64,000 bases of DNA from Streptomyces sp. NBC_00236 (lineage in GTDB: Bacteria > Actinomycetota > Actinomycetes > Streptomycetales > Streptomycetaceae). Position 1 is the stretch's first letter. Each line of letters opens with the position of its first letter. Below, in pieces: positions 44,463-52,644 of this stretch. Made by a program: the position numbers and the translations under genes. Under the pieces are notes generated by a model that saw only the letters and a program-made list of their open reading frames with translations, was not told the origin of the DNA and made no database searches. The stretch lies in contig NZ_CP108100.1 in the NCBI RefSeq assembly GCF_036195045.1, forward strand, positions 6,696,001 through 6,760,000. The letters are read 5' to 3'.

Positions 44463-45679
44463 TTGTTGCCTCCGTCGAAATTCGGGTTCTCCCAGATGAC
44501 CGTGGCGCCCATGCCGAAGCCGACGCACATCGTCGTCAGGCCGTAGCGGACCTCCGGCTGCTCCTCGAACTGGCGGGCCAGCTGGGTCATCAGCCGTACA
44601 CCGGAGGAGGCCAGCGGGTGGCCGTACGCGATCGCGCCGCCGAACTGGTTGACGCGGGCGTCGTCGTCGGCGATGCCGTAGTGCTCCAGGAAGGCGAGCA
44701 CCTGCACGGCGAACGCCTCGTTGATCTCGAACAGACCGATGTCCGAGATGGACAGGCCGGCCTTCGACAGGGCCTTCTCGGTGGCCGGGATCGGGCCGTA
44801 GCCCATGACCTCCGGCTCGACGCCCGCGAAGGCGTAGGAGACGAGGCGCATCCTGACCGGGAGGCCCAGCTCGCGGGCGACGTCCTCGGCGGCGAGCAGC
44901 GAGGCGGTGGCGCCGTCGTTGAGACCAGCGGCGTTACCGGCCGTCACGCGGCCGTGGGCGCGGAACGGGGTCTTCAGACCGGCCAGGGACTCCATCGTGG
45001 TGCCCGGACGCATCGGCTCGTCGGCGGTGACCAGGCCCCAGCCCGTCTCACCGGCCTCCGGGTTGGTGCGGCGCACGGAGACCGGCACCAGGTCCTGCTG
45101 GATCTTGCCGTTGGCGTACGCCTTGGCGGCCTTCTCCTGCGAACGCACCGCGTACGCGTCGGCGCGCTGCTTGGTGATCGTGGGGTACCGGTCGTGCAGG
45201 TTCTCCGCGGTCATGCCCATGAACAGGGCGGACTCGTCGACCAGCTTCTCCGATACGAAGCGCGGGTTCGGGTCCACGCCCTCACCCATGGGGTGGCGGC
45301 CCATGTGCTCGACGCCACCGGCGACGACGACGTCGTACGCGCCGAAGGCGATGGAGCCGGCCGTCGAGGTGACGGCGGTCAGGGCGCCCGCACACATGCG
45401 GTCGATGGAGTAACCGGGGACGGACTGCGGCAGCCCGGCCAGGATGCCGGCGGTGCGGCCGAGCGTGAGGCCCTGGTCGCCGATCTGGGTGGTCGCGGCG
45501 ATGGCGACCTCGTCGATCAATGCGGGGTCCAGGTCCGGGTTGCGGCGCAGCAGCTCCCGGATGGCCTTCACGACGAGATCGTCGGCGCGGGTCTCGTGGT
45601 AGATGCCCTTCGGGCCCGCTTTGCCGAACGGGGTGCGGACGCCGTCGACGAAGACGACGTCCCGGATGGTACGAGGCAC
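44459..45679 (-). CDS. fadA: acetyl-CoA C-acyltransferase (thiolase)
   Basis: A 406-residue thiolase that releases acetyl-CoA in beta-oxidation. The nucleophilic Cys lies in SIDRMCAGALTA near residue 95; the NEAFA block, the His in GGAIAYGHPLASSG, and the second Cys in TMCVGFGMG complete the active site. GTG start with GGAGGAG 8 bases upstream, a very strong site. First gene of the fadA-fadB operon. It lies downstream of RNase D but is separated from it by a terminator. Confidence 0.95.
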   Translation of the reverse strand: MPRTIRDVVFVDGVRTPFGKAGPKGIYHETRADDLVVKAIRELLRRNPDLDPALIDEVAIAATTQIGDQGLTLGRTAGILAGLPQSVPGYSIDRMCAGALTAVTSTAGSIAFGAYDVVVAGGVEHMGRHPMGEGVDPNPRFVSEKLVDESALFMGMTAENLHDRYPTITKQRADAYAVRSQEKAAKAYANGKIQQDLVPVSVRRTNPEAGETGWGLVTADEPMRPGTTMESLAGLKTPFRAHGRVTAGNAAGLNDGATASLLAAEDVARELGLPVRMRLVSYAFAGVEPEVMGYGPIPATEKALSKAGLSISDIGLFEINEAFAVQVLAFLEHYGIADDDARVNQFGGAIAYGHPLASSGVRLMTQLARQFEEQPEVRYGLTTMCVGFGMGATVIWENPNFDGGNK

Positions 45680-45814
45680 GGTGGCTCTCCTCCAGGGTGC
45701 GGGATGGCACTGCTGCGGGGCACGCCCATGAGCGCGCCGCCACCCTCATGCTACTTGCGGGTAACCAGACTGCCCACCCCTTGTGGCGGGAGCGGCGAAG
45801 GTCACATGCGCGAA

Positions 45815-45853
45815 ATGGCCCGGACGGCCCCGAAAGGGGGCCGTCCGGGCCAT
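45815..45853 (-). terminator. terminator downstream of RNase D
   Basis: A perfect 17-bp stem, ATGGCCCGGACGGCCCC (45815-45831) with its complement at 45837-45853, around a purine loop GAAAG. It lies 69 bp after the RNase D stop. Confidence 0.85.
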
Positions 45854-45921
45854 GAAAGAACGAGGCGAGTGGCTGCGGGCCGCGTGAACCTGGCGTGAAT
45901 ACGACCCTGTCACATGCCTTC

Positions 45922-47196
45922 TCAGGCCTCCGAAGCGAGCGCGCGCAGCAGAATCGGGGACACCTGTTCGATCTGCCAGTGCCGCGCCCCGTATCCGGAG
46001 AGCGCACTCTCGACCGTTTCCGGGGTCAGCCTCTTCGGCGGTTCCCAGCAAACCCGGCGCACGGTGTCGGGGGTGATGAGGTTCTCCTGCGGCATGTTCA
46101 GCCGCTCCGCGAGCTCGGACACGGCCGTGCGGGCGGCCGACAGCCGGGCCGCGGCGGCCGGGTCCTTGTCCGCCCAGGCGCGGGGAGGCGGCGGTCCGGC
46201 CAGCGGCTGGCCGGGCTGCGGGAGCTCCGTCTCGGGCAGTTCCTTGGCCCGGTCCACTGCGGCCTGCCACTGCTCCAGCTGGCGCCGGCCCATGCGGTGG
46301 CCGAAGCCGGGCAGTGCGGTCAGCGCGTGGGTGTTGGCGGGGAGCGCGAGGGCGGCCTCCACGATCGCGGCGTCCCCGAGCACCTTGCCGGGCGAGATGT
46401 CGCGGCGCTGGGCGATCTGGTCGCGCATGGTCCACAGCTCCCTGACCACTGCCATCTGCCGGCGCCTGCGGACTTTGTGCATGCCGGACGTGCGGCGCCA
46501 CGGGTCCTGGCGCGGGGGAGCGGGCGGGGCTGCGGCGATGGAGGAGAACTCCTCCTGCGCCCAGTCCAGTTTGCCCTGCCGGTCGAGCTCCTCCTCCAGG
46601 GCGTTGCGGAGGTCGATCAGCAGCTCGACGTCGAGTGCCGCGTAGCGCAGCCAGGGGTCGGGCAGCGGGCGGGTCGACCAGTCGACGGCCGAGTGACCCT
46701 TCTCCAGGGAGTAGCCGAGCACGCTCTCGACCATCGCGCCGAGGCCGACCCGCGGGAATCCGGCGAGCCGCCCGGCCAGCTCGGTGTCGAAGAGCCCGGT
46801 CGGCGTCATCCCTATCTCGCGCAGGCAGGGCAGGTCCTGCGTCGCCGCGTGCAGGATCCACTCGGTGCCGCGCAGTGCCTCGCCGAGCCCGGACAGGTCC
46901 GGGCAGCCCACCGGGTCGACGAGCGCGCTGCCCGCGCCCTCGCGGCGCAGCTGTACGAGATAGGCGCGCTGTCCGTACCGATAGCCGGAGGCGCGCTCGG
47001 CGTCCACGGCCACCGGGCCCGAGCCCGCGGCGAAGGCGGCGATCACCCCGGCCAGGGCATCGTCGGAGGCCACCACCGGTGGAATGCCCTCGCGAGGTTC
47101 GAGCAAGGGGATCGGCGCCGGGGCGACGTCGTCCGGGGGGGCGCCCCCGGTGGTTCGCAGTGAAGTGTCTGCTGCGGTCTCTTGGGCGTCGGTCAC
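45922..47196 (-). CDS. rnd: ribonuclease D family 3'-5' exonuclease with HRDC domain
   Basis: A 424-residue DEDDy exonuclease that trims RNA 3' ends. The DEDD residues are VAVDAERASGY (DxE), HAATQDLPCL (D) and RYAALDVELL (Y...D), within residues 50-215. An HRDC domain follows near 240-320 (WTMRDQIAQRRDISPGKVLGD), and a long C-terminal extension to 424 is typical of actinobacterial members. The GTG at 47196 has no Shine-Dalgarno; instead TACCCT, a TANNNT -10 box, ends 6 bases upstream, so the mRNA is probably leaderless. It is downstream of whiI with a hairpin between. Confidence 0.92.
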   Translation of the reverse strand: MTDAQETAADTSLRTTGGAPPDDVAPAPIPLLEPREGIPPVVASDDALAGVIAAFAAGSGPVAVDAERASGYRYGQRAYLVQLRREGAGSALVDPVGCPDLSGLGEALRGTEWILHAATQDLPCLREIGMTPTGLFDTELAGRLAGFPRVGLGAMVESVLGYSLEKGHSAVDWSTRPLPDPWLRYAALDVELLIDLRNALEEELDRQGKLDWAQEEFSSIAAAPPAPPRQDPWRRTSGMHKVRRRRQMAVVRELWTMRDQIAQRRDISPGKVLGDAAIVEAALALPANTHALTALPGFGHRMGRRQLEQWQAAVDRAKELPETELPQPGQPLAGPPPPRAWADKDPAAAARLSAARTAVSELAERLNMPQENLITPDTVRRVCWEPPKRLTPETVESALSGYGARHWQIEQVSPILLRALASEA

Positions 47197-47220
47197 GTGT
47201 AAAGGGTATCTGTGTATGCG

Positions 47221-47258
47221 CGGCGCCCGTCGACGGAATGATCCGCCGGCGGGCGCCG
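47221..47258 (-). terminator. hairpin between whiI and RNase D
   Basis: CGGCGCCCG (47221-47229) pairs with CGGGCGCCG (47250-47258). It lies 64 bp beyond the whiI stop and about 25 bp before the RNase D start. Confidence 0.55.
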
Positions 47259-47321
47259 ATGCATGTAATCCAGCCGGATCCGCATCTCTGCACACCGGCG
47301 GGGGTGTCGATTCGTCGGGAT

Positions 47322-47984
47322 TCAGTGGATGATGCCCGTCCGCAGGGCGACGGCGACCATGCCTGCGCGGTCTCCGGTGCCGAGCTTGCGGGCGATTCGG
47401 GCGAGGTGGCTCTTGACGGTGAGGGCGGACAGCCCCATGGAGACGCCGATGGCCTTGTTGGACTGCCCTTCGGCGACGAGCCGCAGGACCTCCACCTCGC
47501 GGCCGGACAGTTCGCGGTAGCCGCCCGGGTGGCTCGGGGTGCCGGGGGGCCGGCGGTGCATACGGGCGGCGGTGGCGCCGATGGGTGCGACGCCGGGACG
47601 GGTGGGATGGCCGATGTTGGTACGGGTGCCGGTGACGACGTAGCCCTTCACGCCGCCCGCGAGGGCGTTGCGCACCGCGCCGATGTCATCGGCGGCGGAG
47701 AGGGCGAGGCCGTTCGGCCAGCCGGCGGCTCGGGTTTCGGACAGCAGGGTCAGCCCGGAACCGTCGGGCAGGTGGACGTCGGCTACGCAGATGTCGCGCG
47801 GGTTGCCGACGCGGGGGCGGGCCTCCGCGATGGACGACGCCTCGATGACGTCACGTACTCCGAGTGCCCACAGATGGCGGGTGACGGTGGAACGGACGCG
47901 CGGGTCGGCCACGACGACCATGGCCGTCGGCTTGTTCGGGCGGTAGGCGACCAGGCTTGCGGGCTGCTCGAGGAGAACGGACAC
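47322..47984 (-). CDS. whiI: sporulation regulator WhiI, atypical response regulator
   Basis: A 220-residue response regulator recognised as WhiI, needed for septation and late sporulation in Streptomyces aerial hyphae. Residues 20-125 are a receiver domain with Asp69 (DICVADVHLPDGSG) and Lys113, but the paired acidic residues of the metal site are incomplete: Ala26-Asp27 stands where Asp-Asp is usual. It therefore probably does not work by ordinary phosphorylation. Residues 153-217 are a LuxR/NarL HTH (LSGREVEVLRLVAEGQSNKA). No sensor kinase is nearby, as for an orphan regulator. GTG start with AGGAGG 5 bases upstream. Transcribed from the WhiG-type promoter at 48063-48090. Confidence 0.93.
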   Translation of the reverse strand: MSVLLEQPASLVAYRPNKPTAMVVVADPRVRSTVTRHLWALGVRDVIEASSIAEARPRVGNPRDICVADVHLPDGSGLTLLSETRAAGWPNGLALSAADDIGAVRNALAGGVKGYVVTGTRTNIGHPTRPGVAPIGATAARMHRRPPGTPSHPGGYRELSGREVEVLRLVAEGQSNKAIGVSMGLSALTVKSHLARIARKLGTGDRAGMVAVALRTGIIH

Positions 47985-48062
47985 CAGGCCTCCTGGGGAG
48001 TGGCGGGACGGGCCGGCTCGGGGATGAAGCCGGGGCGAACCGTGCTTGAAGGGTCATTGACT

Positions 48063-48090
48063 CCTTCGGCAGCAGACCCCTGCTCCTTTA
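48063..48090 (-). promoter_or_regulatory. whiI: sigma-WhiG-type promoter of whiI
   Basis: On the minus strand TAAA (48087-48090) is followed after exactly 16 bases by GCCGAAGG (48063-48070). The sigma-WhiG consensus is TAAA-N16-GCCGATAA, so the -35 and spacing are perfect and the first five bases of the -10 match. whiI is a known WhiG target. It would give a leader of about 70 bases. Confidence 0.8.
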
Positions 48091-48182
48091 GGGGAAGATC
48101 ACGATTTGGTGAGTAACAATTCGGGCAAATAGGACGCGCGATCGATTGTACGAAAAGAGAGCCGGTGGCTGTACGAGGTGGT

Positions 48183-48197
48183 GTGACGCAGCGTCAC
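48183..48197. promoter_or_regulatory. palindrome between DUF3000 and the whiI promoter
   Basis: GTGACGC-A-GCGTCAC is a perfect 7+1+7 inverted repeat, 38 bp after the DUF3000 stop (reading the minus strand) and about 95 bp upstream of the WhiG-type -35 box. It could be a regulator site for whiI or part of a weak terminator. Confidence 0.35.
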
Positions 48198-48234
48198 GGA
48201 ACCTGGCGGCCGGTGGCACGCGCGGGGAAGCGGC

Positions 48235-48894
48235 CTACGACACCTGGGGTCCGCGCCGCTGCGGCAGCGTCACCACCGCCGCGTCCACCGGCTCCGAAGG
48301 CGGCAGACCGGCGATCTGGCACAGCAGGTCGCCCCACGCCATCAGATGCGCCGCCGTGTCCGGCACACCGCCGCGGCCCTCGCGCGGGGTCCACGACGCC
48401 CGGATCTCGATCTGCGTCGCCGGGCGCCTGGTCGCCAGCTCACCGAAGGAGTGCGAACTCGCCCGGGTGACCGTGCCGCCCGCCTCCCCGTACGACAGGC
48501 CGCGCGCCTCCAGCGCACCGGTCAGCCATGACCAGCACACCTCCGGCAGCAGCGGGTCGGAGGCCATCTCCGGCTCCAGTTCGGCGCGCACCAGCGTCAC
48601 CAGCCGGAAATTGCCCTGCCAGGCCTCGTGCCCGGCCGGGTCGTGGAGCAGGACGAGCCGCCCGTCGGCAAGATCGTCATCGCCGTCGACGACCGCCGCC
48701 TCCAGGGCGTACGCGTACGGGGCCAGGCGCTTCGGTGGCCGCGTCGGCTCCACCTCCAGCTCGGTCCGGAGCCGCGCCGAGCGCAGCGCGTCCACCGCCG
48801 AACGGAACGCGGGCGGGACGGAACCACCCTCCGCACTGTCCGTGCCGTCAGCACCATCGGATTGATCGGAGAAGTGTCCCTGCGCCGGAGCCAT
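48235..48894 (-). CDS. DUF3000 family protein
   Basis: A 219-residue conserved actinobacterial protein of unknown function (DUF3000 by recognition of the RLAPYAYALEAAV, GRLVLLHDPAGHEAW and EVCWSWLTGALEARG blocks). No signal or membrane segment; cytoplasmic. The C-terminal half holds THMAWGDLL-like and RASWTPR segments characteristic of the family. ATG 48894 is used; it has no ribosome site, but TACTCT 7-8 bases upstream could be the -10 of a leaderless transcript. It is divergent from hemE (92-bp spacer), a neighbour relationship kept in Streptomyces as far as I recall. Confidence 0.85.
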   Translation of the reverse strand: MAPAQGHFSDQSDGADGTDSAEGGSVPPAFRSAVDALRSARLRTELEVEPTRPPKRLAPYAYALEAAVVDGDDDLADGRLVLLHDPAGHEAWQGNFRLVTLVRAELEPEMASDPLLPEVCWSWLTGALEARGLSYGEAGGTVTRASSHSFGELATRRPATQIEIRASWTPREGRGGVPDTAAHLMAWGDLLCQIAGLPPSEPVDAAVVTLPQRRGPQVS

Positions 48895-48986
48895 GCGGGG
48901 AAGAGTAGGCGGAACCGGAGCCTCACGCGCGGAAGGACACCCGTGCGGGGCAGGGCTCATTCCGCGCGCATGCGAAGATTCGGTGC

Positions 48987-50060
48987 GTGAGTGCCATTGA
49001 CCGCCCCTCGGGCCACCAGACGAAGACCTCCGCCACCCAGGACTCGGTGTTCCTGAAGGCGTGCCGCCGCGAGCCCGTGCCGCACACGCCGGTCTGGTTC
49101 ATGCGCCAGGCGGGGCGCTCGCTGCCGGAGTACCTGAAGGTGCGCGAAGGCATCCCGATGCTCCAGTCCTGCACGATGCCGGAGCTCGTCGCCGAGATCA
49201 CGATGCAGCCCGTCCGCCGCCACAAGGTCGACGCCGCGGTCTACTACAGCGACATCGTCGTCCCGCTCAAGGCCATCGGCATCGACCTCGACATCAAGCC
49301 CGGCGTCGGACCGGTGATCGCCGAGCCGATCCGCACCCGCGCCGACCTCGCCCGGCTGCGCGACCTCACGCCCGAGGACGTCCCGTACGTCACCGAGGCC
49401 ATCGGCCTGCTCACCGCCGAACTCGGGTCCACCCCGCTGATCGGTTTCGCGGGCGCGCCGTTCACCCTCGCGAGCTACCTCGTGGAGGGCGGCCCGTCCC
49501 GCAACCACGAGCACACCAAGGCCCTGATGTACGGCGACCCGGAGCTCTGGGCCGACCTGCTCGACCGCCTCGCCGAGATCACCGGCGCCTTCCTCAAGGT
49601 CCAGATCGACGCCGGCGCCTCCGCCGTGCAGCTCTTCGACTCCTGGGTCGGCGCCCTGGCCCCCGCCGACTACCGCCGCTCGGTGCTGCCCGCCTCCGCG
49701 AAGGTCTTCGACGCCGTCGCCCCGTACGACGTCCCGCGCATCCACTTCGGTGTCGGCACCGGCGAACTGCTCGGCCTGATGGGCGAGGCCGGCGCGGACG
49801 TCGTCGGCGTCGACTGGCGCGTCCCGCTGGACGAGGCCGCGCGCCGCGTCGGTCCCGGCAAGGCGCTCCAGGGCAACCTCGACCCCGCCGTCCTGTTCGC
49901 CCCGACCTCCGTCGTGGAGGCCAAGACCCAGGAGGTGCTGGACGCCGCCGCCGGGCTGGAGGGCCACATCTTCAACCTCGGCCACGGTGTAATGCCGAAC
50001 ATGTCCGCGGACGCACTGACCCGCCTCGTCGAGTACGTGCACACCAGCACCGCCCGCTGA
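48987..50060 (+). CDS. hemE: uroporphyrinogen decarboxylase
   Basis: A 357-residue enzyme converting uroporphyrinogen III to coproporphyrinogen III. Signatures are [14 protein letters not shown] near residue 37 (substrate Arg residues), the catalytic-Asp block [13 protein letters not shown] near 85, [17 protein letters not shown] near 155, and the C-terminal [13 protein letters not shown]. The GTG at 48987 lacks a Shine-Dalgarno and is probably leaderless or nearly so. It forms the heme group of this window with hemY/cgoX and hemQ 2.6-4 kb downstream, with two unrelated genes on the other strand in between. Confidence 0.96.
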   Translation: MSAIDRPSGHQTKTSATQDSVFLKACRREPVPHTPVWFMRQAGRSLPEYLKVREGIPMLQSCTMPELVAEITMQPVRRHKVDAAVYYSDIVVPLKAIGIDLDIKPGVGPVIAEPIRTRADLARLRDLTPEDVPYVTEAIGLLTAELGSTPLIGFAGAPFTLASYLVEGGPSRNHEHTKALMYGDPELWADLLDRLAEITGAFLKVQIDAGASAVQLFDSWVGALAPADYRRSVLPASAKVFDAVAPYDVPRIHFGVGTGELLGLMGEAGADVVGVDWRVPLDEAARRVGPGKALQGNLDPAVLFAPTSVVEAKTQEVLDAAAGLEGHIFNLGHGVMPNMSADALTRLVEYVHTSTAR

Positions 50061-50086
50061 CACCGGCCGGAAGGCGGGCGCCGTTC

Positions 50087-50115
50087 AGAGGCTGTCAGGT
50101 CACCCGACAGCCTCT
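50087..50115. terminator. terminator between hemE and the flavoprotein gene
   Basis: AGAGGCTGTC (50087-50096) pairs with GACAGCCTCT (50106-50115), between convergent stops; its right arm touches the flavoprotein stop. Confidence 0.75.
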
Positions 50116-51497
50116 CAGGCGGTGCCCGCCTTCCGCAGCACCGTGACGGTCTTGCGGGCGGCCACCAGGACCGGGTCCCAGACCGGGGAGAACGGCGGCG
50201 CGTAGCCCAGGTCGAGCGCCGTCATCTGCTCGACCGTCATTCCGGCGGTGAGCGCCACGGCCGCCACGTCGACCCGCTTCGCCGCCCCGTCCCGGCCGAC
50301 GATCTGCACGCCCAGCAGCCGCCCCGTGCGGTACTCCGCCAGCATCTTCACCGTCATCGGCCGCGCCCCCGGGTAGTAGCCCGCCCGGCCCGTCGACTCG
50401 ATCGTCGCCGTGACGAAGCGCAGGCCCACCGCACGGGCGTCCTTCTCGCGCAGACCCGTGCGGGCGATCTCCAGATCGCAGACCTTGCTCACCGCCGTGC
50501 CGACCACGCCCGGGAACGTCCCGTAGCCGCCGCCGACGTTGGACCCGATGATCTGGCCGTGCTTGTTGGCATGGGTGCCCAGTGCGATGTGGCGGGTGCG
50601 GCCCGCCACCAGGTCGAGGACCTCGACGCAGTCGCCGCCCGCCCAGATGTTGTCGTGGCCCACGACCCGCATCGACAGATCGGTGAGCAGCCCGCCGTGC
50701 GGGCCGACCGGCAGCCCGACCGCCCGGGCCAGTGTCGTCTCCGGCTCGACACCGATGCCGAGCACCACCACGTCCGCCGGGTAGGACGCGCCGGCCGTCT
50801 CGACGGCGGCGACCCGGCCGTCCGCCCCGGTACGGATCGCGGTGACCGCGGCCCCGTTCACCGTCGTGATCCCGAGCCCGTCCATCGCGTCGTGGACGAG
50901 ACGCCCCATGTCCGGGTCGAGCGTCGCCATCGGCTGCTCGCCGCGGTTGAGCACCGTCACCTCGAAGCCGCGCTTCAGCATCGCCTCGGCCATCTCGACG
51001 CCGATGTAGCCGGCGCCGACGACGACCGCACGCCGCCCGGTCGCCCGGTCCAGGGTGTCCAGCAGTGCCTGCCCGTCGTCCAGGGTCTGCACACCGTGCA
51101 CCCCGGCCGCGTCCATCCCGGGCAGCGCGGGCCGCACCGGGCGGGCTCCCGTCGCGATCACCAGCTTGTCGAAGCCGGTCCAGGAGGTCTCGCCCGAGTC
51201 CCGGTCCAGGGTGCGTACCCGCTGCCCCGCGACATCGATCTCCGTCACCTCGGTGCGCATCCGCAGGTCGATGGCGCGGGCCCGGTGCTCCTCGGGGGTG
51301 CGGGCGACCAGGTCGTCCCGCTGCTCGACGTCGCCGCCGACCCAGTACGGGATGCCGCAGGCGGAGTACGACGCGAAGTGGCCCCGCTCGAAGGCGGTGA
51401 TGCTCAGTTCGTCGGGGGCCTTGAGCCGCCGTGCCTGGGACGCGGCGGACATGCCCGCCGCGTCACCGCCGATGACCACCAGTCGTTCCGCCGCCAT
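50115..51497 (-). CDS. FAD-dependent pyridine-nucleotide disulfide oxidoreductase (CoA-disulfide reductase-like)
   Basis: A 460-residue flavoprotein. The FAD loop is VVIGGDAAGMSAASQARR at residues 6-23; a single redox Cys lies in SYSACGIPYWVGG near 45, the arrangement of CoA-disulfide reductases and NADH oxidases rather than of lipoamide dehydrogenase; the NAD(P)H loop is VVVGAGYIGVEMAEA near 165; and IWAGGDCVEV near 285 closes the FAD site. The C-terminal dimerisation domain spans about 335-455. The likely substrate is a low-molecular-weight disulfide or oxygen. ATG with AAGGGA upstream. It is flanked by hairpins and inserted between heme genes; no functional link is evident. Confidence 0.9.
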   Translation of the reverse strand: MAAERLVVIGGDAAGMSAASQARRLKAPDELSITAFERGHFASYSACGIPYWVGGDVEQRDDLVARTPEEHRARAIDLRMRTEVTEIDVAGQRVRTLDRDSGETSWTGFDKLVIATGARPVRPALPGMDAAGVHGVQTLDDGQALLDTLDRATGRRAVVVGAGYIGVEMAEAMLKRGFEVTVLNRGEQPMATLDPDMGRLVHDAMDGLGITTVNGAAVTAIRTGADGRVAAVETAGASYPADVVVLGIGVEPETTLARAVGLPVGPHGGLLTDLSMRVVGHDNIWAGGDCVEVLDLVAGRTRHIALGTHANKHGQIIGSNVGGGYGTFPGVVGTAVSKVCDLEIARTGLREKDARAVGLRFVTATIESTGRAGYYPGARPMTVKMLAEYRTGRLLGVQIVGRDGAAKRVDVAAVALTAGMTVEQMTALDLGYAPPFSPVWDPVLVAARKTVTVLRKAGTA

Positions 51498-51548
51498 GCC
51501 AGGTCCCTTCGACGTCCCTGCGAAAGGCCCACGCTACGGCGCCGTGAA

Positions 51549-51576
51549 CCCCGGGGGCGCGGCGGCGCCCCCGGGG
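51549..51576 (-). terminator. terminator downstream of the DUF4349 gene
   Basis: CCCCGGGGGCGC (51549-51560) pairs with GCGCCCCCGGGG (51565-51576) around GGCG, 5 bp after the DUF4349 stop. Confidence 0.8.
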
Positions 51577-51581
51577 GTCTG

Positions 51582-52517
51582 CTATTCGCCGGCCGGTGTC
51601 TTCCCGCCTCTGCGCCGCAGCACCCGCCACACGACCAGCAGGACGGCCGCCGCGGCCAGGAACGGGGCCGCCGCGCCCACGGCCATGGCCAGCCACCGCA
51701 GCATCGTCACGAAGGCGTGCCAGCCGCCGCTGAGCGCGTCCACGAACCCCGGATCCTCATCGGCCTCGGGCGCGGTCTCCGGTTCCATCAGGTCGAGCGT
51801 GATCGTGGCCAGCGTCGTACGGTCCTTGAGCGAGGCCTGCTGGGCGAGCAGGGACTCCAGTGAGGCCTGACGGCTGCTCAGTTCGCCTTCCAGGGTCACC
51901 ACATCGGCCAGCTTCTCGGCCTGGTCCATCAGCTTGCGCACCCGCGTCACACTCGCCCGCTGCGTGGCGATCCTGCTCTCCACGTCGACGACCTGGTCGG
52001 TGACGTCCTTCGCGGTCGACGAGCGGGAGACGAGCTTCCCCGCCCCGGAGAGCTCCCGCAGCACACCGTCGTACTCGGCCTGGGGCACGCGCAGGACGAG
52101 ATGCGAGGAGTCGTGGGTGTCGTCCACCTGCTCGGTCGACTCGTTGGCGACCAGACCGCCCGCGTTCTGCACGACCGTACGCGCGGCTGCCGCCGCCCGG
52201 GACGCGCTCCTCACCTCCACGGACAGGGAGGCGGTACGGATGACGTGCGTGGCGGTCACCGGATTCGGCTTCTTCCGCGTGCCCGAATCGGCCGCGCCTT
52301 CCTTGCTGTCCGCGGCCGCCTCCCCGGCGGCGGCGTCCGACTTGTTCCGGCCGGCGGACAGGGCGTGTTCGTCGGCGGCCGTGCCGGAGTCGCCGCTGTC
52401 ACTGGCCGCGCCGCAGCCGCTCAGTGCCAGGACTGCGGTGAGCAGCCCGGCGGCGAGCGCGATGCGAGTGCGGCGGGCTGTGCGTCTGTGGTGTCGGGTG
52501 ATGGGTGCTGCCTGCAT
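51582..52517 (-). CDS. DUF4349 lipoprotein with C-terminal membrane anchor
   Basis: A 311-residue envelope protein. The signal peptide (RRTARRTRIALAAGLLTAV) ends in lipobox LSGC, with Cys near residue 35. A low-complexity Ala/Asp/Ser linker runs to about residue 90. The DUF4349 domain (about 90-245) follows, with a coiled-coil-prone middle: VESRIATQRASVTRVRKLMD then LVTLEGELSSRQASLESLL-like heptads. A transmembrane helix lies at about 270-300, with an Arg-rich end (RVLRRRGGK). Function unknown. Strong GGGGGG site before the ATG. It is divergent from hemY. Confidence 0.88.
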   Translation of the reverse strand: MQAAPITRHHRRTARRTRIALAAGLLTAVLALSGCGAASDSGDSGTAADEHALSAGRNKSDAAAGEAAADSKEGAADSGTRKKPNPVTATHVIRTASLSVEVRSASRAAAAARTVVQNAGGLVANESTEQVDDTHDSSHLVLRVPQAEYDGVLRELSGAGKLVSRSSTAKDVTDQVVDVESRIATQRASVTRVRKLMDQAEKLADVVTLEGELSSRQASLESLLAQQASLKDRTTLATITLDLMEPETAPEADEDPGFVDALSGGWHAFVTMLRWLAMAVGAAAPFLAAAAVLLVVWRVLRRRGGKTPAGE

Positions 52518-52644
52518 AACTGTCCCCCCAGGACGGGTGATCGATGGCTCCGGTTCGACGTACGGGGTGGTGGAACGGGTTGCTGAATCCCGGTTTCGAA
52601 GCGGTCACGGTCAGGACTCGGACGAGGTTTGAGAGAGTGGGGGC

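Noticed and set aside
42126..44546. 806-codon plus-strand open frame opposite fadB
   Set aside because: Antisense shadow of a strongly GC3-biased gene; no recognisable domain.
45680..45814. Possible small gene between fadA and the RNase D terminator
   Set aside because: No start with a ribosome site and no codon bias; it is leader sequence of the thiolase gene.
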